This document shows, piece after piece, positions 31,429 through 39,945 of a DNA stretch of 64,000 bases. The notes beneath the pieces are model-generated. The model was not told where the DNA came from. It worked only from the letters and a program-made list of their open reading frames with translations, and did not search any database. The position numbers were made by a program, and so were the translations under genes. Location of the stretch: NCBI GenBank assembly GCA_001567105.1, contig LMZR01000048.1, positions 29,597-93,596 on the forward strand. The letters run 5' to 3'. The stretch is from Chloroflexi bacterium OLB14. Its GTDB lineage: Bacteria; Chloroflexota; Anaerolineae; Anaerolineales; Villigracilaceae. Position 1 is the stretch's first letter, and each line of letters begins with the position of its first letter.

Positions 31429-33408
31429 ATGACTCAAAAAATTGACACACTATTTATCAATGCCATCGTCTTAACCATGGACGAGAAATTAAATCAATAC
31501 GAATCTGGAGCAGTAGCCGTCAAAGGTGATTCGATTGTTGCAGTTGGCAAAGAAGAAGAAATAACAAAAGAATATTCTGCTAATGAAATCATTGATTGCA
31601 ATAAAAAAGTTTTGATGCCTGGCTTAATCAATGCGCACACACACGTCCCCATGACTTTGCTACGCGGGCTTGCAGATGATTTACGCCTCGATGTGTGGTT
31701 AATGGGTTACATGCTTCCCGTTGAAAGAGAATTTGTCAAACCAGATTTTGTGCGTTTAGGAACGTTAATCGCTTGTGCAGAACAAATTCGCAGTGGCGTA
31801 ACGACTTTCAACGACATGTATTATTTTGAAGATGATGTTGCCCAAGCCACAGCAGATGCAGGTTTAAGAGCCGTGTGTGGGCAAACAGTTATCAAATTCC
31901 CTGTGCCAGATGCAAGTGCTTATGAAGATTCATTAGCAATGGCAAGAACTTTTATTCAAAAATGGAAAGGACATGAATTAATTGTCCCTGCTGTTGCGCC
32001 ACATGCACCTTATTCCACTACAGCAGAAATTCTCAAAGCCTGTGCTGAACTCGCCAAAGAATTTGATGTGCCATTGCACATTCATATTTCAGAAACTTCT
32101 TTTGAAGTTGACAACATGCGCAACGAACAAGGTATGCCTGTTGTGCCGTATATCAAAAAACAAGGTTTGCTTGAAGCAAAAGTTATCGCCGCGCATTGTG
32201 TGCATATCGACACTGGCGAAATCCGCACGCTCAAACATGCTAATGCAGGCATTTCACATAATCCATCGTCAAATCTTAAACTCGCTTCGGGTTTTGCACC
32301 TGTTACAAAAATGCTTGAAATCGGAGTCAATGTTGGCATTGGCACAGATGGTCCCGCCTCAAATAATGATCTCGATATGTTTGAAGAAGTGCGCCTCGCA
32401 TCTTTTGCGGCGAAGGCTTCATCCAATGACCCAACTGCTCTGCCCGCCGCAACTGCTTTATTGATGGCGACACGTTTGGGTGCGCAGGCTTTACATCTTG
32501 GGGATATAACAGGTTCGATTGAATCTGGTAAACGAGCGGATTTAATTCTGGTAGATACTTCTCCTCTACATAATTCTCCGCGCTTCTTACGTGACCCGAT
32601 GAATGCTTATGCTCAATTGGTCTTTGCCTCCAAGTCAACCGATGTGACCGATGTCATGGTTAATGGTAAATGGTTAATGCGTGAGCATAAATTGCTGACT
32701 CTTAACGAAGCAGAATTAATTTCTCAGGCGCGTGAAGTTGCAAAGAAGATAGATGCTTTCTTAATCGAACGTGAAAAATCTGTCTTATCAAAACTGATTG
32801 CATTGGGCGGTTCAATGGAAGAAGAGTCGTTTGAAGTGCAAGTAAAAGTCAAAGTTGCAGAACCAAATAACATCGTCGAGAAATTGAAGCGTAGTGATCA
32901 AATCCAAATCAATGCTTTCAAACATTATCGTCAATTTGATGAATATTTCCTATTTGAAAAAGAATCCGATGGGCGATTAAGATTCCGTGAAGATAATTTG
33001 TTCAACGAAAAAGGTGATGTGGTTAGCACACGCTCACGATTAACTTTGTTGGGTCACAAACGTGAAGGTGAAGTTGGGCATGATGTGTTGCTTTCAAAGA
33101 GTCGCTTCTTAGCACCTGCCACACAATCGTTACGTTTTTATCGTGAATACTTCAAACCTAAGCAAGAAATTTCTGTCGAAAAGAATCGCTTGCGTTGGCA
33201 TATTGAATATAAAAATACACAGTTCTTTGTCAACATTGATGAGGTGAAAGAGCCTGCCATGGGACACTTCCTCGAAATCAAAAGCCGCACATGGAGCCGC
33301 ACCGATGCTGATAACAAAGCCAAATTAGCAGACGAGTTATTAGAATTACTCGGCGCATCCAATGCCGAAGTTGTGACTCAAGATTTGATTGAAGTGTTGA
33401 TGAAGTAA
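31429..33408 (+). CDS. mtaD: MTA/SAH deaminase fused to a CYTH-like domain
   Basis: 659 residues. Residues 1-430 are an amidohydrolase of the 5-methylthioadenosine/S-adenosylhomocysteine deaminase family: metal ligands H70 and H72 (NAHTHVP), HIHISETSFE, AAHCVHID and the catalytic Asp in GIGTDGPASNND. The family normally ends near 430. Here a linker leads into ~200 extra residues (about 463-659) resembling a CYTH tunnel domain: FEVQVKVKV at the start (the ExExK motif reads E-x-Q-x-K), RLRFRED, LRWHIEYK and HFLEIKSRTWSR. The fusion suggests a link of adenosine salvage with a triphosphate-binding domain. AAGGAGAAATT precedes the ATG. Confidence 0.88.
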   Translation: MTQKIDTLFINAIVLTMDEKLNQYESGAVAVKGDSIVAVGKEEEITKEYSANEIIDCNKKVLMPGLINAHTHVPMTLLRGLADDLRLDVWLMGYMLPVEREFVKPDFVRLGTLIACAEQIRSGVTTFNDMYYFEDDVAQATADAGLRAVCGQTVIKFPVPDASAYEDSLAMARTFIQKWKGHELIVPAVAPHAPYSTTAEILKACAELAKEFDVPLHIHISETSFEVDNMRNEQGMPVVPYIKKQGLLEAKVIAAHCVHIDTGEIRTLKHANAGISHNPSSNLKLASGFAPVTKMLEIGVNVGIGTDGPASNNDLDMFEEVRLASFAAKASSNDPTALPAATALLMATRLGAQALHLGDITGSIESGKRADLILVDTSPLHNSPRFLRDPMNAYAQLVFASKSTDVTDVMVNGKWLMREHKLLTLNEAELISQAREVAKKIDAFLIEREKSVLSKLIALGGSMEEESFEVQVKVKVAEPNNIVEKLKRSDQIQINAFKHYRQFDEYFLFEKESDGRLRFREDNLFNEKGDVVSTRSRLTLLGHKREGEVGHDVLLSKSRFLAPATQSLRFYREYFKPKQEISVEKNRLRWHIEYKNTQFFVNIDEVKEPAMGHFLEIKSRTWSRTDADNKAKLADELLELLGASNAEVVTQDLIEVLMK

Positions 33409-33484
33409 ATGTAGGTCACGCTTGTAGCGTGACGAGTTTATTTTTTATTGGGACGCAGATAAACGCTGATTGCGCTGATATGAT

Positions 33485-33521
33485 AAAAGTGACAGTCACC
33501 TTCGAGGTGACTGTCACTTTT
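33485..33521. terminator. Bidirectional terminator between mtaD and the hydrolase
   Basis: A perfect 16-bp stem (AAAAGTGACAGTCACC / GGTGACTGTCACTTTT) with a 5-base loop gives T-runs on both strands. It serves mtaD (+) and the convergent hydrolase (-). Confidence 0.93.
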
Positions 33522-33540
33522 TAATTATGGAATAAATAAC

Positions 33541-34320
33541 TTAATACTTCAAAAATTCCAACACCTTTTGATTAAACTCATCAGGCTTTTCGACTGGAAG
33601 TGCATGGCGAGAATCTTCTATCACAATTAATTTCCCATTTTCAAGTTTAGAAAGATAGGCTTCTTTGGTGGCGACAGGCGTGTAATCACCATCAGCGGCG
33701 ACAATCAGTGTTGGTGTTTTGATGTTATGAATTTTATCGGTCACACTCCAACCTACGATGGCGCGTAATGTATCTAAATAAGCACGCACATCATTCTCTG
33801 CCCAATGCTCCACAAAAGTTTGGCGAAGATTTTCATGTTCATCTTTGGGGAATAATCGCTTACTCAACACTTCACCCATTTTTCGCATCCCTAACAAACG
33901 CACAATGGCAAAACGCAAAAACACATTCCAACGATCTTTGAGTGTTTTCACCACAACTTCAGGAGCAGAATTAACAATCACCAACTTTTTGATGAGTTCA
34001 GGGTAATCCACTGCAAGTTGAAAGGCAATCATGCCACCTAAAGAAATTCCAATCACATGAACAGAGCCAACGTTCAATGATTTAATCAACTCAGCCGTAT
34101 CTTTTGCAAACAGCGACATACTATAAGGACCTAACGGTTTTTGTGATTGTCCATGCCCGCGTAGGTCAAATGTTACGGTTTGATAATGTTTAGAAAAAGC
34201 AGGGATTTGCAATTCCCAGTCTCGCGTGCTTGAACCTAGTCCATGAATAAATACAACAGTTTCACCTTGCCCAGCAGTTTCGTAATATAGTTCTATGTTG
34301 TTGATAATTGATTTTGGCAT
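33541..34320 (-). CDS. Alpha/beta hydrolase
   Basis: 259 residues. The nucleophile elbow GISLGG places Ser93; the oxyanion region is FIHGLGSSTRDWE (24-36). The acid is probably D211 (AADGDYTPV) and the base His in DSRHALPVEKP (about 239). Similar to 3-oxoadipate enol-lactonase-like hydrolases. Substrate unknown. Monocistronic. Confidence 0.92.
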   Translation of the reverse strand: MPKSIINNIELYYETAGQGETVVFIHGLGSSTRDWELQIPAFSKHYQTVTFDLRGHGQSQKPLGPYSMSLFAKDTAELIKSLNVGSVHVIGISLGGMIAFQLAVDYPELIKKLVIVNSAPEVVVKTLKDRWNVFLRFAIVRLLGMRKMGEVLSKRLFPKDEHENLRQTFVEHWAENDVRAYLDTLRAIVGWSVTDKIHNIKTPTLIVAADGDYTPVATKEAYLSKLENGKLIVIEDSRHALPVEKPDEFNQKVLEFLKY

Positions 34321-34397
34321 GTTGGTGTCCTTTTATCTACGATTATACGCCTTATTACAACGTAACAAATATCGAAAGATGGATTTAGAAAATAATT

Positions 34398-34520
34398 GAG
34401 AGTGGCTAAGAAAGAAGGTAATCTAAAAGATTTCACCACAGAGACCACGAATATCACAGAGAAAACCTTATAAAAACCTCTGTGTTCTCTGTGGCGATTG
34501 TTTTTTTACTCTCCCTTTTC
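34398..34520. mobile_element. Second MITE-like element, relative of the xth insertion
   Basis: About 123 bp colinear with 17917-18055 read in reverse: GAGAGTGGCTAAGAAAGAAG, then CCACAGAGACCACGAATATC, then CTCTGTGTTCTCTGTGGC and TTTTTTACTCTCCC. Flanked by AAATAATT at 34390-34397 and 34521-34528, a possible target duplication, though the flank is AT-rich. The GCCACTC terminal repeat of the other copy is missing here. Confidence 0.78.
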
Positions 34521-34566
34521 AAATAATTTCTTTACATTACCGTATGATAAAATGCGTTAAAAAATA

Positions 34567-34623
34567 AAGTACTGCAAGATTTATCTTGTAGTTTACACAC
34601 GAGGAGAATCTATTACAGTACTT
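34567..34623 (+). promoter_or_regulatory. Structured leader of the queuosine-precursor transporter gene
   Basis: AAGTACTG (34567-34574) pairs with CAGTACTT (34616-34623). Inside is a CAAGAT/ATCTTG hairpin (34575-34588), then a single-stranded GTTTACACACGAGGAGAATC stretch. Transporters of this family are often under preQ1 riboswitches, but this does not match any preQ1 consensus I can recall well enough to claim one. It ends 38 bases before the start codon. Confidence 0.4.
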
Positions 34624-34661
34624 AATTATTTCTACTTTATCTACCATTTAAGGAATCCCTG

Positions 34662-35378
34662 TTGAAAACAAAAACTTATCAATACTTCGATATCATCCTT
34701 GTTTCATTTGTGGTGATATTAATCATCAGCAACATCGCCTCCTCAGCCAAAATTATTGATTTAGGCTTCAGCATTGCAGAAATCCCAATGGCATTTGATG
34801 CTGGTACATTATTATTTCCAATTAGTTACATCTTTGGCGACATATTGACTGAAGTTTATGGTTATCGCAAATCTCGTTATGTGATTTGGGTGGGTTTTAT
34901 TGCTCTTGCGATTACATCATTTATCTTTTGGGGTATCGGCGTTTTACCAGCAGAAGTCACTTGGCAAGGATATGCAGGTGATGCTGCTTACAATTCTATT
35001 TTAGGTGGCATGAGTACAGGCGGAATTGTTTTTGGTAGTTTAGCAGGCTTTTGGTTGGGCGAGTTCAGTAATTCTTTTGTGCTTTCCAAAATGAAAGTAT
35101 TGACTAAAGGACGTTGGTTATGGTCAAGAACTATTACTAGTACATTGATTGGTCAATTAATAGATACTGCTATGTTCGTAGTTGTGGCTTCGTTATTTGG
35201 CGTTTTCCCGTGGAGTTTGTTTTTGACTTTAACTATAGCCAATTACATTTTCAAAGTAGCAACCGAAGTTTTAGCAACGCCGTTAACTTATCTTTTGGTC
35301 AATAAATTAAAGCAAGTTGAAAAAGAAGATTATTACGACACAAATACAAATTTCAATCCGTTTATTACGCAGGAGTGA
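34662..35378 (+). CDS. Queuosine precursor transporter (YhhQ/Vut_1 family)
   Basis: 238 residues with about six membrane helices. The family signature is GDILTEVYGYRKSR (about 66-79), preceded by LLFPISYIF; GQLIDTAMFV (about 164-173) is also typical. It imports queuosine precursors (preQ0/preQ1 or queuine in characterised members). The start is a TTG at 34662 with AAGGAA 8 bases upstream. The last bases are convergent with mltG (1-base gap). No queuosine biosynthesis gene is in the window. Confidence 0.9.
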   Translation: MKTKTYQYFDIILVSFVVILIISNIASSAKIIDLGFSIAEIPMAFDAGTLLFPISYIFGDILTEVYGYRKSRYVIWVGFIALAITSFIFWGIGVLPAEVTWQGYAGDAAYNSILGGMSTGGIVFGSLAGFWLGEFSNSFVLSKMKVLTKGRWLWSRTITSTLIGQLIDTAMFVVVASLFGVFPWSLFLTLTIANYIFKVATEVLATPLTYLLVNKLKQVEKEDYYDTNTNFNPFITQE

Positions 35379-35379
35379 T

Positions 35380-36493
35380 CTATTCACACGCATTCGCAAT
35401 CTGCTCTTCAAAGGTGACTGAAAAATTATGATAGCCTGAACCATCACATGCGGCGCGGAAAAAATAATAAGGTGATGATTCGGGATAAGCAACCGCCATC
35501 AACGCTTCTAAACTTGGATTTGAAATGGGTGTAGGTGGTAAACCGATGTTTTGATATGTATTGTAAGGTGAGGCAACTTGCAAGTCACTTAAATCTAATG
35601 GATTTTTCCACCACGAATTTAAATCTGCTTGATAGCCTAAAGCATATTGCACTGTTGGGTCTGCATCTAGTTTCATGTTGATGGCTAAACGATTCAAATA
35701 AACAGAAGCAATTAATGGCGCTTCTTCAGCATGAACTGCTTCACGCTCAACAATGGAAGCGAGAGTCACGGCTTGATAGAGAGTCAACCCACGATTAGTA
35801 AAAGCATTTTGCATATCGGTTGTGATGTGTGCTGTGAAATTTCTACCGATAATTTCTAACAACTCATCAACTGTTGTTTCGCGGGGAATTGTATAAGTAT
35901 CAGGAAAGAAAAAACCTTCCATGCTTGTAGGTGATGCAAAATCTAAAAACGTCTGGTGGGTTACTAGCAGACAAAATAAAAGCGTCAGAATCAATGACCA
36001 AGCCTGAGGTCAAAAGTGAAGCGGCGATTTCTTCCATCCGCCAACCTGCTAAGATAACTAAAGTCGCATCACTTGGTGAAAATTTTTGCAGCGATTGAGC
36101 AATATCAATAATAGATTGTTTGGGACTCAAATTAAATTCGCCTGCTTGAATAGTTATATCAATGCCTGTGTAAACAACGTAATCAAAAAAAGCATCAGCA
36201 TTTGAAATGAGATTTGATTCTTGCAAACGATTGGCAATAGATGAAATTGATTCGGCAGGTGCAATAAAAAATTTTTGTTCAGCACCATTGATATCAAGTG
36301 GCGTTGTTAAGGTATCACCATGAATCAACAAACGCGAAGCATATTCAATGCGATCTGAAATGGAAAGATGATTTGCAGGCGCGCCATACAACATGGATAC
36401 GCGCGCAGGAATGTAATAAATAAAATATGTGATGCAAGCACATACGATGATTAATAATATTGCTAGATAAAATAATAATTGATAACGATGCAT
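35380..36493 (-). CDS. mltG: Endolytic murein transglycosylase MltG, one frameshift
   Basis: A membrane-anchored lytic transglycosylase that cuts nascent glycan strands. From the ATG at 36493, a membrane helix (5-27) and a LysM-like part (about 80-150) lead to LSASNPPDV, where the frame breaks at an A5 run (35945-35949 on the plus strand). The other frame continues DFASPTSMEGFFFPDTYTIP to the end at 35380. It contains the catalytic Glu motif LASIVEREAVHAEEAPLIAS and LDADPTVQYALG. The joined protein (about 370 residues) is of family length. A genuine double-gene arrangement is unlikely; an indel error is likely. Confidence 0.9.
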
Positions 36494-36510
36494 AGAATTT
36501 ATTTTACTCG

Positions 36511-36650
36511 CTGGTCGAGTAGGTCGAGCGTTTGTTGCGAGACCATATCGAGACCACCATTTTCAAAAATATTTTTTATTAATAAAGTTTTTTCATTAAC
36601 TGGTGGTTTCGATACACCACTCGTTGTCACTCGTGGCTACTCAACCACCG
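36511..36650. repeat. Two facing copies of the GGTGGTCGAG repeat
   Basis: CTGGTCGAGTAGGTCGAGCG ... ATATCGAGACCACC (36511-36558) and the opposite-strand copy TGGTGGTTTCGATACACCAC ... CTACTCAACCACCG (36601-36650). Together they form a large inverted repeat between mltG and ruvX. Confidence 0.88.
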
Positions 36651-36653
36651 CGA

Positions 36654-37069
36654 TTACGCATTACGCTTCAACTCAAGATAATTTTGCAATATCACCACTG
36701 CCGCATATTCATCTTGATGACCTGCACGTTTTTTTTGGAAACACCAAGTTCAATTCTGGCGGCGCGAGCGATTTGCGTGCTAAAAGATTCATCCACCATT
36801 TCGATGGGAATGTTTGTTTGATTTTTTAATTCATCAGCAAAACGCCCTGCTCTTCTGCCTGCCATATTGGGTTTGCCTTCTTCATCATAAGATTGACCAA
36901 TGATAATTAACCCAACTTCGTTTTGATTGGCGATTTCAGCAATTTGCGCCGCATCCACTAAACGAGAGACGTGCTTAATCACCGTCAACGGACTAGCAAT
37001 CGTTTGAGTTGGGTCGCTGAGTGCCAACCCGATTCTTTTTTCACCATGATCAATAGATAGGATTCTCAT
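36654..37069 (-). CDS. ruvX: Holliday junction resolvase-like RuvX (YqgF), one frameshift
   Basis: RNase-H-fold nuclease linked to rRNA 5'-end processing and junction resolution. N-terminal LSIDHGEKRIGLALSD has the catalytic D6; E/D residues in VDESFSTQIA are also present. After ARIELGVSKK the frame breaks in an A8 run (36729-36736). The other frame gives RAGHQDEYAAVVILQNYLE, the family C-terminus with its catalytic Asp, then stops at 36654 inside an ACGCATTACG repeat. Restored length is about 138, which is normal. Part of the minus-strand run baseplate-J, ruvX, mltG. Confidence 0.9.
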
Positions 37070-37085
37070 AATATTTTTTTCTTAA

Positions 37086-37152
37086 CCACAGAGCGCACAG
37101 AGTTCACTGAGTTTTTTGAGGGCTTTCTCAAAAGTCTCTGCGTTCTCTGTGG
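37086..37152. repeat. CACAGAG inverted repeat
   Basis: CCACAGAGCGCACAGAG on the left and CTCTGCGTTCTCTGTGG on the right. It shares its core words with the MITE-like elements but lacks their ends. Confidence 0.8.
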
Positions 37153-37157
37153 CAAAT

Positions 37158-38642
37158 TTATTTCACTTCCACCGAGATATTAAACGGAATCAACGGCAAC
37201 CACTTCCACCAAGTTGGCGTGATTGATATTTGCGGTTCTTGACGTAACACAAAAAAGTTCTCCAATTCTGTGGTTGCATTTTGTAAATTTTTTCCGCGAA
37301 TGATGTTGAACACTTGCAACACATCCACTTGTTTAACGCTGTTTTGACTAACTTGTAATTGAAAACGAGTCAGGCCATCAGCATCAGTTAAAGGTGCATC
37401 TAGCAAATCAAATTTCATTTCATCAATCACAACAAAACCTTCTGGCAACGAAGCATTCAAGTAGGATGAAGTTAAAGTTTGCAGATCATCTGCCAAAATA
37501 TAACGTGCCGAAAATTTTGCTTGCATATTCAAAGATAGCGAATCACCTGCTGTATTTTCAGGTGCTGAAAATTCTTCAAGAAAAATTTCTTTCAACTCAA
37601 TTGTTTCAACTAACAGAAAATCTTTTTCAGCAAGTTGCGAGCGGATTTCATTTTCCGCTTTCAATTTCAAATCATTTAATACTTCTGCTTTTAATTCTTC
37701 GCGGTCATTTTCATTTGCCCCAATGGCATTTTCATTTTCACCGCCTGTGGTGGCTTCGGGATTTATCACCGTAATAGATAACCCAAGCGCACTTTCAACT
37801 GAAATAATTTTTTCAGCATCCACATTACCAGCTTCACCAGCATTCACGGCTTGTATAGCAACTTCCACAGTTTTATTTACGCCACCTGTTAATAAAACGC
37901 GGTTCAATGTTTCAAAGCGAATCAAATCTTGTGTGGCGACAATTGTGCCAGCAGGTATGCTCACTTCGCTTGAACTTAAATTTTGAAATTGCACAAATCC
38001 TTTGGCTTTCGTTTTTGGTAACGAAATTTTACTTGTAATCGTTTTTGTTTTTTCAACATCAACGGTTATAAAAATTTCATGTGCTGGCACTGCCCCACTT
38101 ACTGAAACTGAATTAAAAGATAAACTCGCTTGCACAGGTATCACTGCCGAAACTAATTTTGATTCTGGGTTCAATGTCACTTGCGCGCGCGGAACAAACA
38201 AACCTGCTAATGTCAAAACAGATAAAACTGCAATTGCAAATGTGATGACTCTACCTGCTAGCGATTTTATCCACGCTGATTCTTTGGGTGCCAATTCAGC
38301 ACGCTTCTTTCTTAAGTCAAGTTGGGGCTTCTTCGCGAGTCGTCTCTGTCTCGGAGCAGGGACAGCCCACAGGTCTTTTTGAGCCGATATTGTCGAATCA
38401 AAAACAGGGATGTTTAACGATTCAGCATCTTTACGAATTTTATGGATGCGAGTCACCAAACCTAATTGCGCGCCAAGTGAATCTGCATGGCGTTGTAATA
38501 CTTTCAAATCCAGTAAACGCAAGGTCACTTTTTCGTATTTGGGCCACACCAACAAAATGCGCGGAGTTTTCGCCCACGAAAGTTTATCGCGGACTGAAAT
38601 TAAATTATCATGTGATTCGAGGGTGATGATCTTTGTTTTCAT
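37158..38642 (-). CDS. Membrane-anchored baseplate-J-like protein
   Basis: 494 residues. A cytoplasmic N-terminal domain of ~120 residues (LLDLKVLQRHADSLGAQLGL) is followed by one membrane helix (about 132-152, VITFAIAVLSVLTLAGLFVP). The long extracytoplasmic part contains a baseplate J/gp47-like beta domain: AKGFVQFQNLSS, VSIPAGTIVAT and VEVAIQAVNAGEAGNV. Similar proteins are widespread in Chloroflexota and not linked to phage tails there. No phage gene is nearby, so this is not a prophage marker. Function unknown. Confidence 0.8.
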   Translation of the reverse strand: MKTKIITLESHDNLISVRDKLSWAKTPRILLVWPKYEKVTLRLLDLKVLQRHADSLGAQLGLVTRIHKIRKDAESLNIPVFDSTISAQKDLWAVPAPRQRRLAKKPQLDLRKKRAELAPKESAWIKSLAGRVITFAIAVLSVLTLAGLFVPRAQVTLNPESKLVSAVIPVQASLSFNSVSVSGAVPAHEIFITVDVEKTKTITSKISLPKTKAKGFVQFQNLSSSEVSIPAGTIVATQDLIRFETLNRVLLTGGVNKTVEVAIQAVNAGEAGNVDAEKIISVESALGLSITVINPEATTGGENENAIGANENDREELKAEVLNDLKLKAENEIRSQLAEKDFLLVETIELKEIFLEEFSAPENTAGDSLSLNMQAKFSARYILADDLQTLTSSYLNASLPEGFVVIDEMKFDLLDAPLTDADGLTRFQLQVSQNSVKQVDVLQVFNIIRGKNLQNATTELENFFVLRQEPQISITPTWWKWLPLIPFNISVEVK

Positions 38643-38685
38643 TCAATTTTGGTGGTCGAGTAGGCGGCTTGAGCAGTTTTTATAT

Positions 38686-39834
38686 TCATCTCTGGTTCAA
38701 TGCCCTTGCTTTTTCAACTAACTCAGGCAGAGTTTTCAAAAAAGAATCAACTTGTTCAGTCGTAGAATCTTTTCCTAATGTCACGCGCAATGAGCCTAAT
38801 GCCCAATCATCAGAGAAACCTAAAGATTTGATAACTTCGCTGGGTTCAGGGTTCCCTGTTTTACAAGCCGAGCCAGAAGAACACGCAAAGCCTGCTGAAT
38901 CTAACATTTGTAATAATAAATTGCCATCAACATCTTTGAACACAAACGAAGCATGATTCGGTAAACGTTTTTGTGAATGACCCGTTAACTGCGAATCTGT
39001 TATCGTTTCTAAAACATTTCCAATAATGTAATCTCTTAAAGGTTTAACATGCTGTATGCGTTCTTCTCTTTCTTCAACTGCTAAACGCAACGCTTCTGCC
39101 AAACCAACAATATATGGAACATTATGCGTGCCTGCGCGCAAACTAAATTCTTGGCTACCACCTGTAATGTGCGGAATCAAATTCGTGCCTTTGCGAACAT
39201 ACAAAGCCCCAATACCTTTTGGTCCATAAAATTTATGCCCACCTAATGACATTAAATCTACACCAAGTTTTTCTACATCTACATCCAAATATGCCGCCGC
39301 TTGCACTGCATCGGTATGAAATAAAATATTATTTGCCTTTGCAACTTGAGCCAATTCTGCAATTGGGTTAATTGTGCCAATTTCATTATTAGCATACATC
39401 ACCGAAGCCAAAGATGTATTATTACAAACTGCTTTGCTTAAAGATTCAACAGTGATTTCACCTAATTCATTAACATCTAACCATTCCAATAAAAAGCCAA
39501 ATTCTTTTTGTAATTGAATAGCAGTTTTACTAACAGCAGGATGTTCAGTTTTCGCAGTCAACAACCATTTTGTAGTATCGCGCCGCGCCATCATCACGCC
39601 ACGCAAAGCCAAGTTATCCGACTCCGAACCGCCCGATGTAAAAATAATTTCATCAGCACGGCAATTTAACGCCTTAGCAATTTTCTCACGCGCTTCATCC
39701 ACAGCCGCTTCCGCTTTTTGACCCAAACGATGAATCGAAGATGGATTCCCAAACGATTCGCTGAAATAAGGCATCATCACGTCAAAGACGCGTTTGTCTA
39801 CTGGAGTTGTGGCGGCGTAATCAAGGTAAATCAT
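38686..39834 (-). CDS. Cysteine desulfurase (NifS/IscS type)
   Basis: 382 residues from the ATG at 39834 (MIYLDYAATTP, the universal family start; an earlier in-frame start is rejected). PLP enzyme that delivers sulfur from cysteine for Fe-S clusters and tRNA thiolation. SGGSESDNLALRG is near 67-79, the PLP lysine is in SLGGHKFYGPKG (near 198) and the catalytic Cys lies in FACSSGSACKTG (near 320). No iscU or mnmA gene is adjacent in the window. A half-copy of the GGTGGTCGAG repeat (38651-38676) separates it from the baseplate-J gene. Confidence 0.95.
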   Translation of the reverse strand: MIYLDYAATTPVDKRVFDVMMPYFSESFGNPSSIHRLGQKAEAAVDEAREKIAKALNCRADEIIFTSGGSESDNLALRGVMMARRDTTKWLLTAKTEHPAVSKTAIQLQKEFGFLLEWLDVNELGEITVESLSKAVCNNTSLASVMYANNEIGTINPIAELAQVAKANNILFHTDAVQAAAYLDVDVEKLGVDLMSLGGHKFYGPKGIGALYVRKGTNLIPHITGGSQEFSLRAGTHNVPYIVGLAEALRLAVEEREERIQHVKPLRDYIIGNVLETITDSQLTGHSQKRLPNHASFVFKDVDGNLLLQMLDSAGFACSSGSACKTGNPEPSEVIKSLGFSDDWALGSLRVTLGKDSTTEQVDSFLKTLPELVEKARALNQR

Positions 39835-39945
39835 AAGCAGGATTATAACCCGCCTCACCCACTGACCTGAAACCTGATTCTGCTTTTTCAAATTGATTCT
39901 TATCTTCAAATTTTTGTTGTACAATCACAGCATAGGAGATTTGAT

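Noticed and set aside
34567..34623. PreQ1 riboswitch of a known class
   Set aside because: The stem-loop arrangement and conserved bases do not match what I can recall of classes I-III, so only a structured leader is claimed.
37158..38642. Prophage, on the basis of the baseplate-J-like domain
   Set aside because: The protein has a membrane anchor and there is no tail, capsid, integrase or lysis gene nearby; this family is chromosomal in Chloroflexota.
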